64,000 nucleotides of DNA, taken from the NCBI GenBank assembly GCA_037176845.1, contig JAYKXP010000057.1, positions 186,001 to 250,000 of the forward strand, in the 5' to 3' direction. This stretch comes from Paramarasmius palmivorus. Lineage: Eukaryota; Basidiomycota; Agaricomycetes; Agaricales; Marasmiaceae. Under the pieces are notes generated by a model. It was not told the DNA's origin and did no database searches. It worked only from the letters and a program-made list of their open reading frames with translations. Position numbers and translations under genes: made by a program. Each line of letters opens with the position of its first letter. Within the stretch, counting starts at the first letter, position 1. Below, piece by piece: positions 1 to 11,109 of the stretch.

Positions 1-271
1 TATAGACGGTTATCTTCAGAGTACTTCAAACCGGAGAAACAGTTTTGCACTTTACCTCCACCTCCCGTTCTCCAACATCCGTCGGCAATTGACTCAATAA
101 TATCTTGCTACCCATAACTACGCTCGCTCTTGTAGTATTTGCTGCAGCCGGACCCATCCCAGGCGGTACCTTCCATGCTGGTGGTACGTGCCCTGCCTGG
201 TTCCCCAGAACACGTTGTTTCGGACCATGAAAGGTGGTGTAGCGAGCGTATGGTACCGGTCGACCGTACAT
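1..271 (-). CDS. RRM RNA-binding protein, Yra1/ALY-like, 5' part only
   Basis: The 3' part of this gene lies beyond the left edge. The visible exon (56-271) reads toward position 1 and ends with GSKILLSQLPTDVGEREVE, which matches the first beta strand and helix (RNP2 region) of an RRM. It is followed by a GTAAAG donor at position 55, so the intron runs off the window. Fungal Yra1/ALY/REF mRNA-export adaptors have a similar opening to their RRM, usually followed by a conserved ELFKKTVGP-like segment, which would be the next exon outside the window. The N-terminal 50 residues (MYGRPVPYARYTTFHGPKQ...) are proline-, glycine- and basic-rich, typical of the disordered flank of such proteins. The ATG at 271 is the first in this frame, but an upstream coding exon cannot be excluded. 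The family assignment rests on about 20 residues. Confidence 0.5.
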
Positions 272-760
272 GCTGCGAGTTGTCGTTCTTCAAACCGAGA
301 CCAGAGAAATTGGAGGTGGTCAACGGATACAGGAAAAGGGGACGCGCGGTGAGGTGATGGAGGTTGTCAATTGAGGTCCGCGTCTAATACATGTAAGCGA
401 GCTCGACGCTTTCCACGACAACGACCATCACGCAAGGCTGCAACAGAAAAAACGAAATGAAGAGCCTCTGAACCAGCCATTGCTCCATTTTTCAGGCTGT
501 GTAAGTCTCCGTCTGCATGCCATCCCTACCAACGACACTAAGTAGCATGACTCAAATAGCCACCTGAAAGTCTGAACGACGAGTAAAAAGTTTTAAAAAA
601 GGAATACAGTCTCAGATTGTCTCTTGGGCGCTCCCGTTGGCAATCAAATCTGGGTATGGTCATCGCACTCGCTATCGCTCAAAGACGGCTATACTCCTGA
701 CGAAGAATAACCAACTACGACATAATAAAAGGACATGCCTGAGTCGGTCGATATCATAAA
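272..760. other. Divergent intergenic region between RRM gene and UGT gene
   Basis: This 490-base stretch separates two genes that point away from each other, so it should hold both promoters. An AT-rich AATAAAAGG element at about 724-732 lies 30 bases upstream of the glycosyltransferase ATG and could serve as a weak TATA element. No convincing additional open reading frame or structured RNA was seen. Confidence 0.4.
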
Positions 761-2734
761 ATGGACTCGCCAAACTCTGTCAAGCACATCGCTATCCATG
801 TTTTTGGAGTATGGGGTGTGTAATGAGTCTACATCTCACCCACTTGTGACTCATCTGTTTTTCAAGGACACACGAAGCCCGCAACCGGCTTTGCGGTGCA
901 TCTCATCGAAGCATGCAAAGACGTTACTATAACATTGCTTACTTTTGGATCAATGTTCGACAAAGTGCTGAATGAATTGAAGAAGCTCGGCACGCCTCAG
1001 CAAGCCCTCGTTTCCCGCCTCAAGTGTGTTCTTGCGTTTACATTCAACTGACATCTAATATATGATTTTGCGCAGCGTGATTGATATCTCAGGGACGGAT
1101 TTTAACTTTTCCGGTTCACAATCCGACTTTGAACCTGTGTTCAAGACGTTATGGAGCTCTGGTTCTGTGACCTGCCTGTCGTCTGGCAAGACTATAAGCG
1201 GGCTGCCCAAACCATGTCTGACAATCCTTGGAGTATGTTGATGGAACTCGGAGGGGCGGTCGTACTGTAGCTGATGAACCGATTAATTCCAGGTTTCCTG
1301 TATTCAAGCATTGAAGGCAGCTCGCCGTATTGCTGGCAAAGAGTATCCAATACTTTTGTGGATGCCCTCTACGGCTCGTATGATGCTGCGCTGGCAGGGT
1401 CCCGTGGAACTTGGGGGGATGGGCAATCTCTCCGAGAAAGCAAAGGCAAGAGCGAGTATGACTGGAGCAACTTTGATCGATGCTGCAGTGGAGGTGAGGT
1501 ATAGATCCAGGTCGCTCTGTCAGATATATTGATATGTGTCTCCAGAACTATTACTCGACGGAAGAGAAAGTTGTTCAAGTCCCGGGTATGCCAGCGATGT
1601 ACGCGTACGAGTTCCTGGCAACGCAAACTGTGAGTAATACCGATGTTATATACCGTTTGAATAAGCTCAATTCCTATCAACAGACTAAAGCACCTCGCGA
1701 GTTTCTGGTCAAGATAATAATGGAGAATCAAGGGGTCTTTGCTGACGTTCAAGGTGTCGTCTGCAATACGGCGTCGGTCCTTGAACGTGACACCATCGTC
1801 TCTCTCAGTAACTGGTGCAAAGAACTTGGGATCGGATTTTACCCCATCATCCCGATGCTATGTCAACCAGGACCGTCTAATAGAGCTGTAGGTCACCAAG
1901 CAGCAGACGAAGTCTTCTACTTCCTCGACACTATGCGCTCCCGTTTTGGGGACAAGTCAGTGATATACGTACGTGTACAATACTTCTCATCGAACGACGA
2001 TGCTCAATCACCGATGACCTCTCCTTAGATATCATTTGGATCTCTTTTCTGGCCATCTCAGCCGGAGAAATTTTGGAACGCAATAGATGAGCTTATTTCG
2101 AGCGGCACTCCATTTGTTTTGGCCTACTCGGGCATGCTCGCCGATGTTTCCGAACAGCGGAAACAGATGATACGAGACTCCCAATTTGGATTCGTTCTTC
2201 AGTGGGCACCCCAGCAGGAGATTCTCTCGCACCCTGCCACCGGATGGTTCCTCAACCATGGAGGATGGAACAGTATTCAGGAAACTGTTTTGGCAGGAGT
2301 ACCTTTGTAAGCCAAACCTTTGACCGCTCCGCAATGCATACTAATGTTAATCCCTTCTGTGTTCCAGAATACTTTGGCCCTTTGACGGTGATCAACCGAG
2401 TAATGCAGCAGCTATGTCCCTGCTTCAGCAAGTTGCCATCGAGCTGGTCGAGGTCCGCACTAGCGAGAGTGGGATGAAAACGCCATATCGCTTCGTCGCT
2501 CCCGATTACAAGAAGCTTCTTGAACGGCAAGGATATACCAGCGCTCCTACTTTCACCCTAGAGGCATCTCGGCAGGAGTTCAGGAGGGTTCTAAGGCTCG
2601 TTAAGACTGAAGAGGGACAAATTCTGCGCGAGAATATGGAGAAACTTTCCAACGAAATGAGGTCACTCTGGTCTCCAGAAGGAGAGTCAAGGATTATGTT
2701 GAATGAGATCATTCAAACTTATTTGCAATTGTAA
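761..2734 (+). CDS. UDP-glycosyltransferase (GT1 family)
   Basis: Eight exons (761-815, 867-1023, 1076-1232, 1293-1493, 1546-1629, 1684-1968, 2029-2306, 2368-2734) give a 527-residue protein, a normal length for the family. The N-terminus carries the acceptor-side motif WGHTKP with the candidate catalytic histidine at about residue 20. It is split by intron 1, which fixes the start at the ATG at 761. The C-terminal half holds a complete nucleotide-sugar binding box at about residues 372-415: [11 protein letters not shown], then HGGWNSIQE, then ending LWPFDGDQ. Members transfer a sugar from a UDP-sugar to lipophilic small molecules such as sterols, phenolics or xenobiotics. No signal peptide or membrane anchor is visible, so it is probably cytosolic. 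The acceptor cannot be told from sequence, and neighbouring genes do not suggest a pathway. Confidence 0.92.
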
Positions 2735-3562
2735 TGATCCGGGTTACCACGTATGTCCTATTAAACCGACCATGTTTAATCGAATTCAACGTGTCCCACT
2801 TCTTCAGGCCTGTTTATACCGATGTGGAGTGCCAACACACTTCTTAGCATCGATGGTAACTGATGGAGTCTAGTAGTCATCGATTCCTAGAGGCATTTCA
2901 TTCGCGCGTTGGTCCGCTACAGATCAAGGTTATTCCAGGAGAACCCCTTAGCGAATTTAATCCAATCCAAATCAAAAACCCAAATCCGTCTTTTACCCAA
3001 CATTTCACCGGACGTGGACAGGTCTGAATGGTTGCTTTCGCCTTTCTTGGCTATGGGACAAGACGTGCCTCGACTCAAATGGTGGAATTCGTTAAGGAGT
3101 GGTATTTACCGCGTCGTTTGCTGAAGAATGAGAAGCGATGTGTCGATCTACGCGTCAATCAATCTTGCCATGACTGCCACGTTTTTTATTTCCTCCACAA
3201 CCTTACACTCCACAGTATGTTTCCCTCTTCCTTCGCCGATATACTGGAATGGAGTCGGTACCAAGTCGGTCAACTGACCAGCGTACTTGCGATAGTTATC
3301 CTCTGGGGGCCGAAAATTACATGGAAGTTCCAGGAATATCTTACCATGCGTTGCATGAGGCTGAGTTTGGCAGAAGCATCAAAATCAGGCTCCTCGAGCC
3401 ACATGGCCAGGACTAATTCGTTCAACAGTTCAGGACACGAGAAATAACATCATTGCCGGACTGACTTCGGAAACTACAAGTCATGGGTCGTTACCACCTC
3501 TCGCTTTATAAATGTCGACAACATCCGTCGTGAATTAGGGTCACCCAAAGTAACGTCCCACA
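2735..3562. other. Intergenic region, UGT 3' flank and esterase promoter
   Basis: About 830 bases without a supported gene. Open frames here have no family resemblance and no splice-consistent extension. The distal 60 bases hold the TATA element of the esterase. Confidence 0.5.
3505..3513 (+). promoter_or_regulatory. TATA-like element of the esterase gene
   Basis: A TTTATAAAT element lies about 55 bases upstream of the esterase ATG at 3563, a spacing that fits a fungal core promoter with a short 5' leader. It suits a strongly inducible secreted enzyme; function is inferred from position only. Confidence 0.5.
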
Positions 3563-4903
3563 ATGTTCTTCAAGCCCCTCTTCTCCCTGCTTCTTGGTGC
3601 GGTCGGTGCATTCGCTGCCGCTGGTCAGCTCCAGCAGATCAGCAACTTTGGCAGCAACCCGACCGGCGTGCAAATGTTCTTGTACAAACCTGCGCGACTT
3701 GCCAACCCGCTCCCCCTTATTGTTGCTATGCACTACTGTACCGGAACGGCTCAAGCATACTTCCAGGGTACGTAACAGTAGCATGTCTTTTCCCAAACTA
3801 TTATTCATCGTCTGTGAAGGTACGCAATACGCGAACCTTGCTGATCAGAAAGGTTTCCTTGTCATCTACCCTGATGCTCCTGACTCAGGAGGGTGAGTAG
3901 TCTATTTAATTGGCGATTGAGCTTCTATTCATACGTTCGTGATAGATGCTGGGACGTTCACTCTGATGCCACCTTGAAACATGATGCTGGAGGAGACTCC
4001 TTGGCCATTGCTTCCGTCGTTCGCTATGCTATTTCGAACCTCGGTGTTGACCCAAGCCTTGTGTTCGCCACGGGAACTTCGTCCGGTGCTATGATGACGA
4101 ACGTTCTCATGGGCGCGTATCCTGATCTATTCAAAGCTGGTTCCGCGTTCTCCGGAGTTCCATACGGTTGCTTCCAAGGACCCAGCATGTGGCAGAGCCA
4201 GTGTGCCCAAGGACAACTCATCAAGACGGCTCAGCAATGGGTACTTAGGTTCTCATACAGGATGCTTCTCGTCAAGCTGATATATGAGTTTATAGGGTGA
4301 CATGGTTCGCAACGGATACTCTGGATACACCGGTACTCGCCCCAAGTTCCAGTTCTGGCATGGAAGCACGTTCGTATATCCTTACTCTCTCCGCATGCAG
4401 TCGCTAAAACACTACGATCTCTAGCGACACCACACTTTACCCTCAAAACTTCTGGGAAGACATCAAGCAATGGACAAACGTATTCGGCGTTTCTCAAACA
4501 CCAACTCAGAACCAGACTGGAAACCCTCTCTCTAACTACTGGCGGGCATCCTTTGGCTCCAATGTACAAGCCATCTGGGCTAATGGTGTCGGCCACACTG
4601 TTCCTGAGCGAGCAGACGATGTCTTGGCTTGGTTCGGTTTGAGCAACACCACTCCTGGCACCAACCCTTCCAACCCTCCATCAACGACTACGACCACAGG
4701 CGGTGGATCTACGCCCACAAACCCGCCATCCAGCGGAACTGCTGCTCACTGGGCACAATGCGGTGGTAATGGATGGTCCGGCCCAACTGGTAAGTGATAG
4801 CCCACACGCTTGGATACACACGGCTTACACTGTGCCATAATTAGCTTGCGAATCTCCATACAAGTGCACTGTGATCAACGCTTACTATTCCCAATGCTTG
4901 TAA
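3563..4903 (+). CDS. Secreted CE1-type acetyl xylan/feruloyl esterase with CBM1
   Basis: Six exons (3563-3767, 3820-3892, 3946-4240, 4296-4369, 4425-4789, 4845-4903) encode 356 residues. Residues 1-19 form a signal peptide (MFFKPLFSLLLGAVGAFAA). The catalytic module is an alpha/beta hydrolase of the PHB-depolymerase/CE1 group, with nucleophile motif GTSSG (serine near residue 138) and a late histidine in GVGHTVPE. A Thr/Pro/Gly linker of about 30 residues (PSTTTTTGGGSTPTNPPSS) joins it to a C-terminal fungal cellulose-binding domain (CBM1). That domain has the diagnostic WAQCGGNGWSGPTAC followed by Y-K-C and YYSQCL, so all four cysteines are present. The enzyme should be exported, bind cellulose and remove acetyl or feruloyl groups from hemicellulose during wood or litter decay. 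Acetyl xylan versus feruloyl specificity cannot be settled here. Confidence 0.92.
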
Positions 4904-5327
4904 TCAAGCCAATAACGATTTGACGAAACGCTTCGCTACGTCGTTCAGCAGCCCAATTAATCAGACGTTGAACTACGCCTTGTCGATATTTGGTGACCCA
5001 CAATAAAATCAAATACTTCATGAAACGCAGAGATTTCTACCCTTTGGATTGAACGATACACCTTAGGCCAACACAGAAAGCTATGGCGGGAAGAGCCTCC
5101 GTTCAGGCTTTCTATCCTATCGCATCAGCATCTAAGATCTGTGCTTGGAAACGAACACCGTTTATAAAGCATCTTATGGATGCAATGCAATTGATAATAC
5201 AACCACTGCACAATTATACAACGCATGGAAGATACTTATCCGTAGAGTCATAACAATCGTTCAAAAACATGAGATTCAAAAAAAAACCCAATATACGGCA
5301 GGTTCCCACCAGCGTACATCAGCCTCT
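4904..5327. other. Convergent intergenic region
   Basis: This 424-base stretch lies between the 3' ends of the esterase (+) and the tail-anchored protein gene (-). It is AT-rich with poly(A)-signal-like AATAAAA near 5002 and should contain both 3' UTRs. No other feature was recognised. Confidence 0.45.
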
Positions 5328-7546
5328 TCAGGCCGTGGTACCACCAGAACTCCCAAGCACCCCATAGCTACTAATCATGAGACCAACGCCAACGCCAACA
5401 CAGAATCCTACACTGGCACCTGCAAGAGCCGCTGTCACTCGACTCTTTTCTGGTTTACCTTCCGCACGCCCATCTCTACGAATGACAGTCATGATGGTAC
5501 TCCCCAATTTGGCCTTGAGCGGTCCCAGAAGTGACAACGAGAACACGAGCAGCGATGGGAGGTGCAATGGATCAAAGGCTAGCGACGGAGAAATCGGTGA
5601 CGGCTTCCCGGAGGCTTTGCTAGTGGGTGAAGTGGAAGAAGCCTTTCGGGAACCATACATGCGAGATCCCGGGGGTGGCTTTGTCTTTGACCTCGTCTTC
5701 CTATGCTTAGAGTTGGGTGGCAAAGATATGGACTTGGAAACAGTTCCGGAAAGAGGTAATGCACGCTTTGCTGCCTTGGCTGAGATGGATGAGTGCCGAA
5801 TGGTGTTCAAATTCGATACCTGGTGAGTGGTCGACGAAGTCACTCCGACGATTCTTCTCGCTACTTCTGGCTCTGATTCCGATCCCGGCAGAACGGATGA
5901 TGCAAGTGACTCCGGATCTGTGGAGGGTTGAGACGAATCCGATGGCGCTAGTGGATGCACAGTTTGAGATAGAGAAGTCTCCTCGTTGTCCTGGCCGGAC
6001 TTGGCTGTATGATCCTGCTGAATGTTTTCAGCAGTTTCGGAGTTGGAGAGGGGTAGACCATTATCCTCCTGATCACTGGCTGACGATCCGGATCTTTGTT
6101 CATCGTCAGAGGACTCCGATAAGTCCGCATTATCTGCCTCTCTTTCCATCTCTCTGAGCCTCGCGGATACATCACCAGATAGTTGCTCTTCCCATCTACC
6201 TTGCCATTCTTTCTCCCAGCCCACTTTGCTCCGTGCCATACCCCCACTGAGAGCAGTTGACTGAGTAATTGTGAGGTTTCGTCCCCTTGTGCTGCGGTTG
6301 TTCCATATCTCTTTCACGACACCTTCGACCCTTGACCACCGTAGGAATTTTTCTGAAGCCTCGGTTCTGATTGTAGCAAGAATCTCCGGAGAACGGAACA
6401 AGCCATGCCGAAGGGCCAGTGGCGTAAGCGGACGGAAGGATGAAAGTGTATCGTTGCTACCCATCGTGGATGTGTATGAAGGATTATGTGTACGAGGTGA
6501 TAGCGAGGTGAATGAAAAAGAGGACGACGGTATGCAAATGATTGGAATCTGGGATGCGAGGGTGTCGACGAGCTGCTCCTCGAGGGGTGTGGGTGAGGAT
6601 TGGATGAGGATAACTAGGACTGTGTATAAAGGACTTGTCGGTGCAGAAATCAAACTGGCTAGCATGGGGACTGCATCTGGAGCAGAAGTCAATGCTTTCT
6701 CGCCGAGAACATTGGAGAGGTTATGGAATGGTTCTTGAATGATAGCCTTCAGTTTATCTGAAAGCTTAGAAGCCTGTAAAGACAAGGCGACATTAGGAAT
6801 GAGATCCACGACGATGAGTATAGATTGCTTACGTCTTCATAAAGGCTATCGTCGACCTCGTAAATCTGAATGTTCCTCGCAGGCTCAAACTTGTCGAGGC
6901 CATGAGCGTCCCTGTGTTCGACCCAGTCTGTCGAAGCACGCAGAACACGCAGAGCAGTATCTTCGATGTCTTCCCATTGTTCCGCAGTCTCCACGACGTC
7001 CTCGTTATCTTCCAGAAGCATGCGAGCCAATCTCTCCGTTTTGAGACTGCTCGCCGCAGCCCGCTCTCTTCCGCTGCCACCACTTCTGCCACCATTCCTG
7101 CCACCTCCTCCACCATCGACTACGATCATTTTCAACTCTCCAATCGTCTTCCCATACGCAGTTGGTCGTTTTACAGCATCTGGCAGCGTTAAAGAAGGAA
7201 TGATTAACCCTGGTCCTACAGGTCCTGAGACACTGCTGGAATGATCTCCTTCATCATTTGAATGGTGTGGTGGACTAACTGCTGCAGAGCTGAAGAAGAA
7301 CGACGATGAAACCGAAGGAAACGAGGAGACAGAATCTGAGTAAGGGCTGTCTGGCGGTGAGGGGAGCCCATGGCTTGATCGTGGGGACGACGGCTGAGAA
7401 TGTGATGCGGATTGGGATGCGGTCGTGGTCACCGTCAAGGGCGTCGGGCTCGGTTGTAACGGAGGAGTGTCAGGCTGGGACATGGTGGTAGTACAATGGA
7501 TAGAACGGACAGTCTCTGCGCTCGTGCTGCATTCCATGGTGTCCAT
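5328..7546 (-). CDS. Tail-anchored protein of unknown function
   Basis: Two exons (6833-7546, 5328-6773) with a 59-nt intron encode 719 residues. Residues 1-110 are Ser/Pro-rich and probably disordered. A conserved-looking core begins at about 115 with LIIPSLTLPDAVKRPTAYG, followed by a hydrophobic strand (KMIVV), a glycine-rich stretch (DGGGGGRNGGRSGGSG), and the segment RMLLEDNEDVVETAEQWED. The core continues with alternating strands and helices for about 250 residues. A long acidic/Ser-rich region and a basic stretch come next. The last 40 residues hold one glycine-rich transmembrane helix (VTAALAGASVGFCVGVGVGL), giving a tail-anchor topology. The layout (disordered N-terminus, alpha/beta core, C-terminal anchor) recalls Atg32-type mitophagy receptors, but no Atg32 sequence motif is certain, so no function is assigned. 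A second in-frame ATG (MSQPDTPP) is a possible alternative start. Confidence 0.75.
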
Positions 7547-7664
7547 TTCGAGGTGAGACGACTAATAAAGTGATTTGCCAATTACACATAATGATGATAC
7601 AACGTGGATATCGCCGAGATAAGATAAACAATAGAACATATAATCTAATCTACTTGATCGCATG

Positions 7665-10600
7665 TTATCCTTCTTCGCCCCCCTCCTCCTCTGGTATCGT
7701 TGCTGAGATCGTTGCAGAATTGTTTGCCAGTCTTACGTTGGTCCATTCAGCCGCGTCAAGGTCTTTCTCAAGGTCAACCGGCTCTTCATCCTCTTCGTCC
7801 TCTCCGCCCATTCCCATCAGACCATCCACATCCATGCCGTACATCTGGTGCGTGTTGGCCTTCCCATCCTCGCTTACACCCATCCTCAATCTCAGCTTTT
7901 TCACCTCTCTCCGTAACCTTTCAATCTCCTCGTCTCTCCGCTCCACTCTCCCTTTGAGTACCCGTATGTACTCATTCCCACATATCAGCAACTGTAGCTT
8001 GCTGACACCCTTATTCGGACCTTCTCCTCCAGCTTTTGGAGGGCCTCGTGGCGGAAGTGCACCAGGTAACATCGAAGCCCTTGCCGCTGCAACAACACCA
8101 GCAACATAACCACCTCCAACGACCGCATCATCCGCAGAAAATTTGTCATCAGAAGGTAATGGTATCGGAGGTAGCAGCCCACGAAGATCATCAAATGTCG
8201 TTTTGAGTGAATCACGACGCTTCTGTTCGGCTGCTTTGTGAGAAGTTTTGCGGACGGCTGGGCTGGCGTTAGCGGAAAATGCTGTTGAACCGATTACAGG
8301 TGATGAGGTTCCTTTGGGTGCAATAATAGGGCTTTCTGATGTCGAAGGAGGACCAGCTGTTTGTGACCAGTCAGTATAGATGTTCAATATACGATGATAA
8401 GATCTTACCTGGTAGAATGGCCTTCAACGAAGGGCTAACACCCGTAGCACCTTTTCCTCCTCTGTTCGATTTGCTTCTCGTCGACACCCCGGTGTTTGTT
8501 GCTGCCCCATTACTGTTTCCTTCAGCATTGGTCTTGGCCTTTGCCTTTGCCTTCCTACCGGTGGCGGTGGTAGCAGTAACCGTAGAAGCTGTAGAAGCGG
8601 AGGTAGAAGCCGAAGTGGAAGTAGCAGTAGAGTTGCTGCTATTGCTTGGCGCAACCCGTTGCGCAGGAACTGTATTGGCAGTCATGGAGGGCTCCATATG
8701 CGCCGTATTTGAACTCGAATTACCCCCAGTAGAGCTATTACCAGGTGCGAACCCTCCAAACATACCTCCACCAATACCACCTCTTCCTATTCCCAGATTC
8801 ATGATACTAGCCGGTGTGACCGGCATCAGCGGTGGTGCCAACCCGGCCTCGTCGTATTGACTTTGGAGCTGATGGTGTTGTTCCTGGTGATGATGCATAC
8901 CGCCAAAGTTGAACCCGCCCAACGGCGAGTCGAAACCCATGTTGATGTCTATACCACCTGCCGTGTTGGAACCATTCATACCGATCCCGAATGTATTCGA
9001 AGATGAAGGGGTCGCTGACGAAGGGCTGGGGCTTGGTCCGCCACTGTTTGGTCCGCCAGCACTTGCGCTGGCAGGTGCCGCAGGAGGTGGCATCGACAAT
9101 GACAAGTCGACAGGTGAAGGCGAGTCCTGCACGCCTTCACTGAAGTTCATACCACTCGCTGCGCCGCTGCCAAGTCCACTAGCACCACTAGCACCAGCGC
9201 CACTATTAGGTGACGGTGAAGAACCAACTTGCTTAATGGCGGAACTGCTCGTAGTGGCGGAACTACCTTTCCGCGATCTCGACCCTGGAATCGATACGGT
9301 GCCTTTTAGAAGCGGCGTAGAGTTCACCGAGCGAGAACCTCGAGCAATCGAATTCCTTCTCGACAAACTGTTCGTCGAATATATATCTGAATTAGACGCT
9401 CCCGAACTGGAACTGGGTATCGTAGCCCTGACCGCTGGACTTTGTCTCGTTTTCCTGGAATATTCTTCCATCATCTCATTACTAGGGGATGCCGTACGCT
9501 TGTTGGATGGGCCGGTGTTTGAACCGGATGCGGTCAAGAACGGGGATGAGTTTGCATGGTTTTGGCGAGAATGCTGTTGATGGTGTTGAGGGTGATGGTA
9601 TCCGTGAACCCGACTACCGCTTCCACTTCCCATATCTGCCCCTAGCCATGGACTTGTCAATGGCGAGATATCGAAGTCGAGGTCGTTATTTGAATGATGA
9701 GGTTGCGAGAATGCGATGTGGGCAGGGGCAGAACTCGTGCCGCGATGATGGATCGGATTGGTCTCATTGTTGTTAGAACTTGAATTGTTATTTGAGAACC
9801 GACTTGGTAGGGGTGCTAACCCGTCCAGAGACATATCGCCCCCAGTGTTGGAATCATGGGGTGAAAATACGGGTGTGTGTGTAAGTGAGTGAGGGTTGGA
9901 GTGGGAGTGGGAATGTGAGTGACCGTGAACGTGCGACGGCGGGGGGTGTGACGAGGTAGAAGCAAAAGAAGCATGATGCGGGCTTGTAGATGAAGTATTG
10001 GAAAGATCATTAAGATCGGCATAGTTAAGTAGCATCGGCGAGACGAATTCAACTGGGTGATTTGAAGCTCGTAATTCAGTTGACGAGCCTAGAGATGTAC
10101 GCGAAATTAAGTTGGTTGTGACATTGCAATAAAGAATGCGGTAAATGTAATTTGAGTAACGGGGAAAGTCTTGGAAGAGCTACGACATACCAGGAGTGGG
10201 CAATCCGTGGAATGACCTAGGCTGAGTTTGATTTTGAGGTTGCGAAGCTGAACCTTCTCCATTGTTGTTCATTCCCATTATGGCTCCACTGTTGAGAAGA
10301 GCCATCTAGAAAGAGAAAACGATGGAAATGGTGAGTAAATTCTGGACCTGGGCATAGAATAGTGGACTCGCCTGTTGCTGAAAAATCTGGGCTTGTAGAT
10401 GCTGCAGCTGCTGCAATTGGGCGAGTCTGAACTGCTCGATGATGATTTGCTGGCTCACATTGCCAGGTGTCCCGGAAGTGGATCCAGTATTCGCGCTCCC
10501 TGAACCTGAAGGCGTTGTGCTTCCTTCATTCATGCCACTCTGAGAGCCCAGGCTCGAGTTCAAAGAATCAAGGTTCATCAACATCTGTGGATTGAGTGCT

Positions 10601-11109
10601 CCGCCGAAACCTGCCAGCCCTGCTAAACTTCCCAAGCCTTGCAAGTTTGATAAATTGACTTGCGTCGACGATGCGTTCAGCTGTGTGCTGCTGCTGTTCT
10701 TGCCCCCAAAGCCAGTGAACATGCTGGAAATGTTGGAACTTCGACCACTTGCTTCCTGAGACGCACTATTGTTTACGTTTTGACCCTGGGATGCAGAAGA
10801 GGTAATAGGACTCGGCTGATTGAGATCCATAGCGGACACGGTAATGGCGGATACTGGCGAAGCAGGGGAGACAGGATCTGGTCCTGAGTCGGCCGACATG
10901 GACGACATTGCAGCGTTGAGAGAGCCAATGTCAATGGGAGAAGTAGAAGTTGTCCCCGAGTCTCCTGACAAGGGCATGGGAAAAAAAGAGACTAGATAGT
11001 CCTTTTGCCCCCGGTCAACCGAATCCCGAAATTTTTCCTGGAGCGCATCCTCGAGTATATCGTAGTCCTCGTAAGATTCGGTAGAGGACACAAACGCGTC
11101 GCGGGACAT
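7665..11109 (-). CDS. bHLH transcription factor with an unusually long loop
   Basis: Four exons (10372-11109, 10191-10305, 8409-10088, 7665-8356) give 1074 residues. The DNA-binding domain is in the last exon. The basic region SHKAAEQKRRDSLKTTF carries the H-x3-E-x2-R pattern of E-box binders. It is followed by helix 1 (FDDLRGLLPPIPLP), a loop of about 50 residues, and helix 2 (KLQLLICGNEYIRVLKGR) running into a short coiled coil (RRDEEIERLRREVKKLR). The remaining sequence is low complexity: Gln-rich (LQQLQHLQAQIFQQQ), Ser/Asn/Gly-rich, and a His/Ser block HVHGHSHSHSHSNPHS. These are typical activation or phase-separating regions. It should act in the nucleus as a homo- or heterodimer on E-boxes; targets are unknown. 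Intron 1 (10306-10371) has a GC donor (CAG|GCGAGT). The C-terminus is strongly acidic. Confidence 0.85.

Noticed and set aside
3028..3447. 139-codon open frame downstream of the glycosyltransferase
   Set aside because: No domain, no signal peptide, no splice-consistent neighbours and no promoter signal; probably chance.
5377..6738. Long plus-strand open frames opposite the tail-anchored protein gene
   Set aside because: They are antisense shadows of a Ser-rich coding exon, with no domains or splice signals.
8339..9580. Plus-strand open frames rich in Pro/Ala/Leu opposite the bHLH gene
   Set aside because: They mirror the Gly/Ser/Asn-rich low-complexity coding region on the minus strand.
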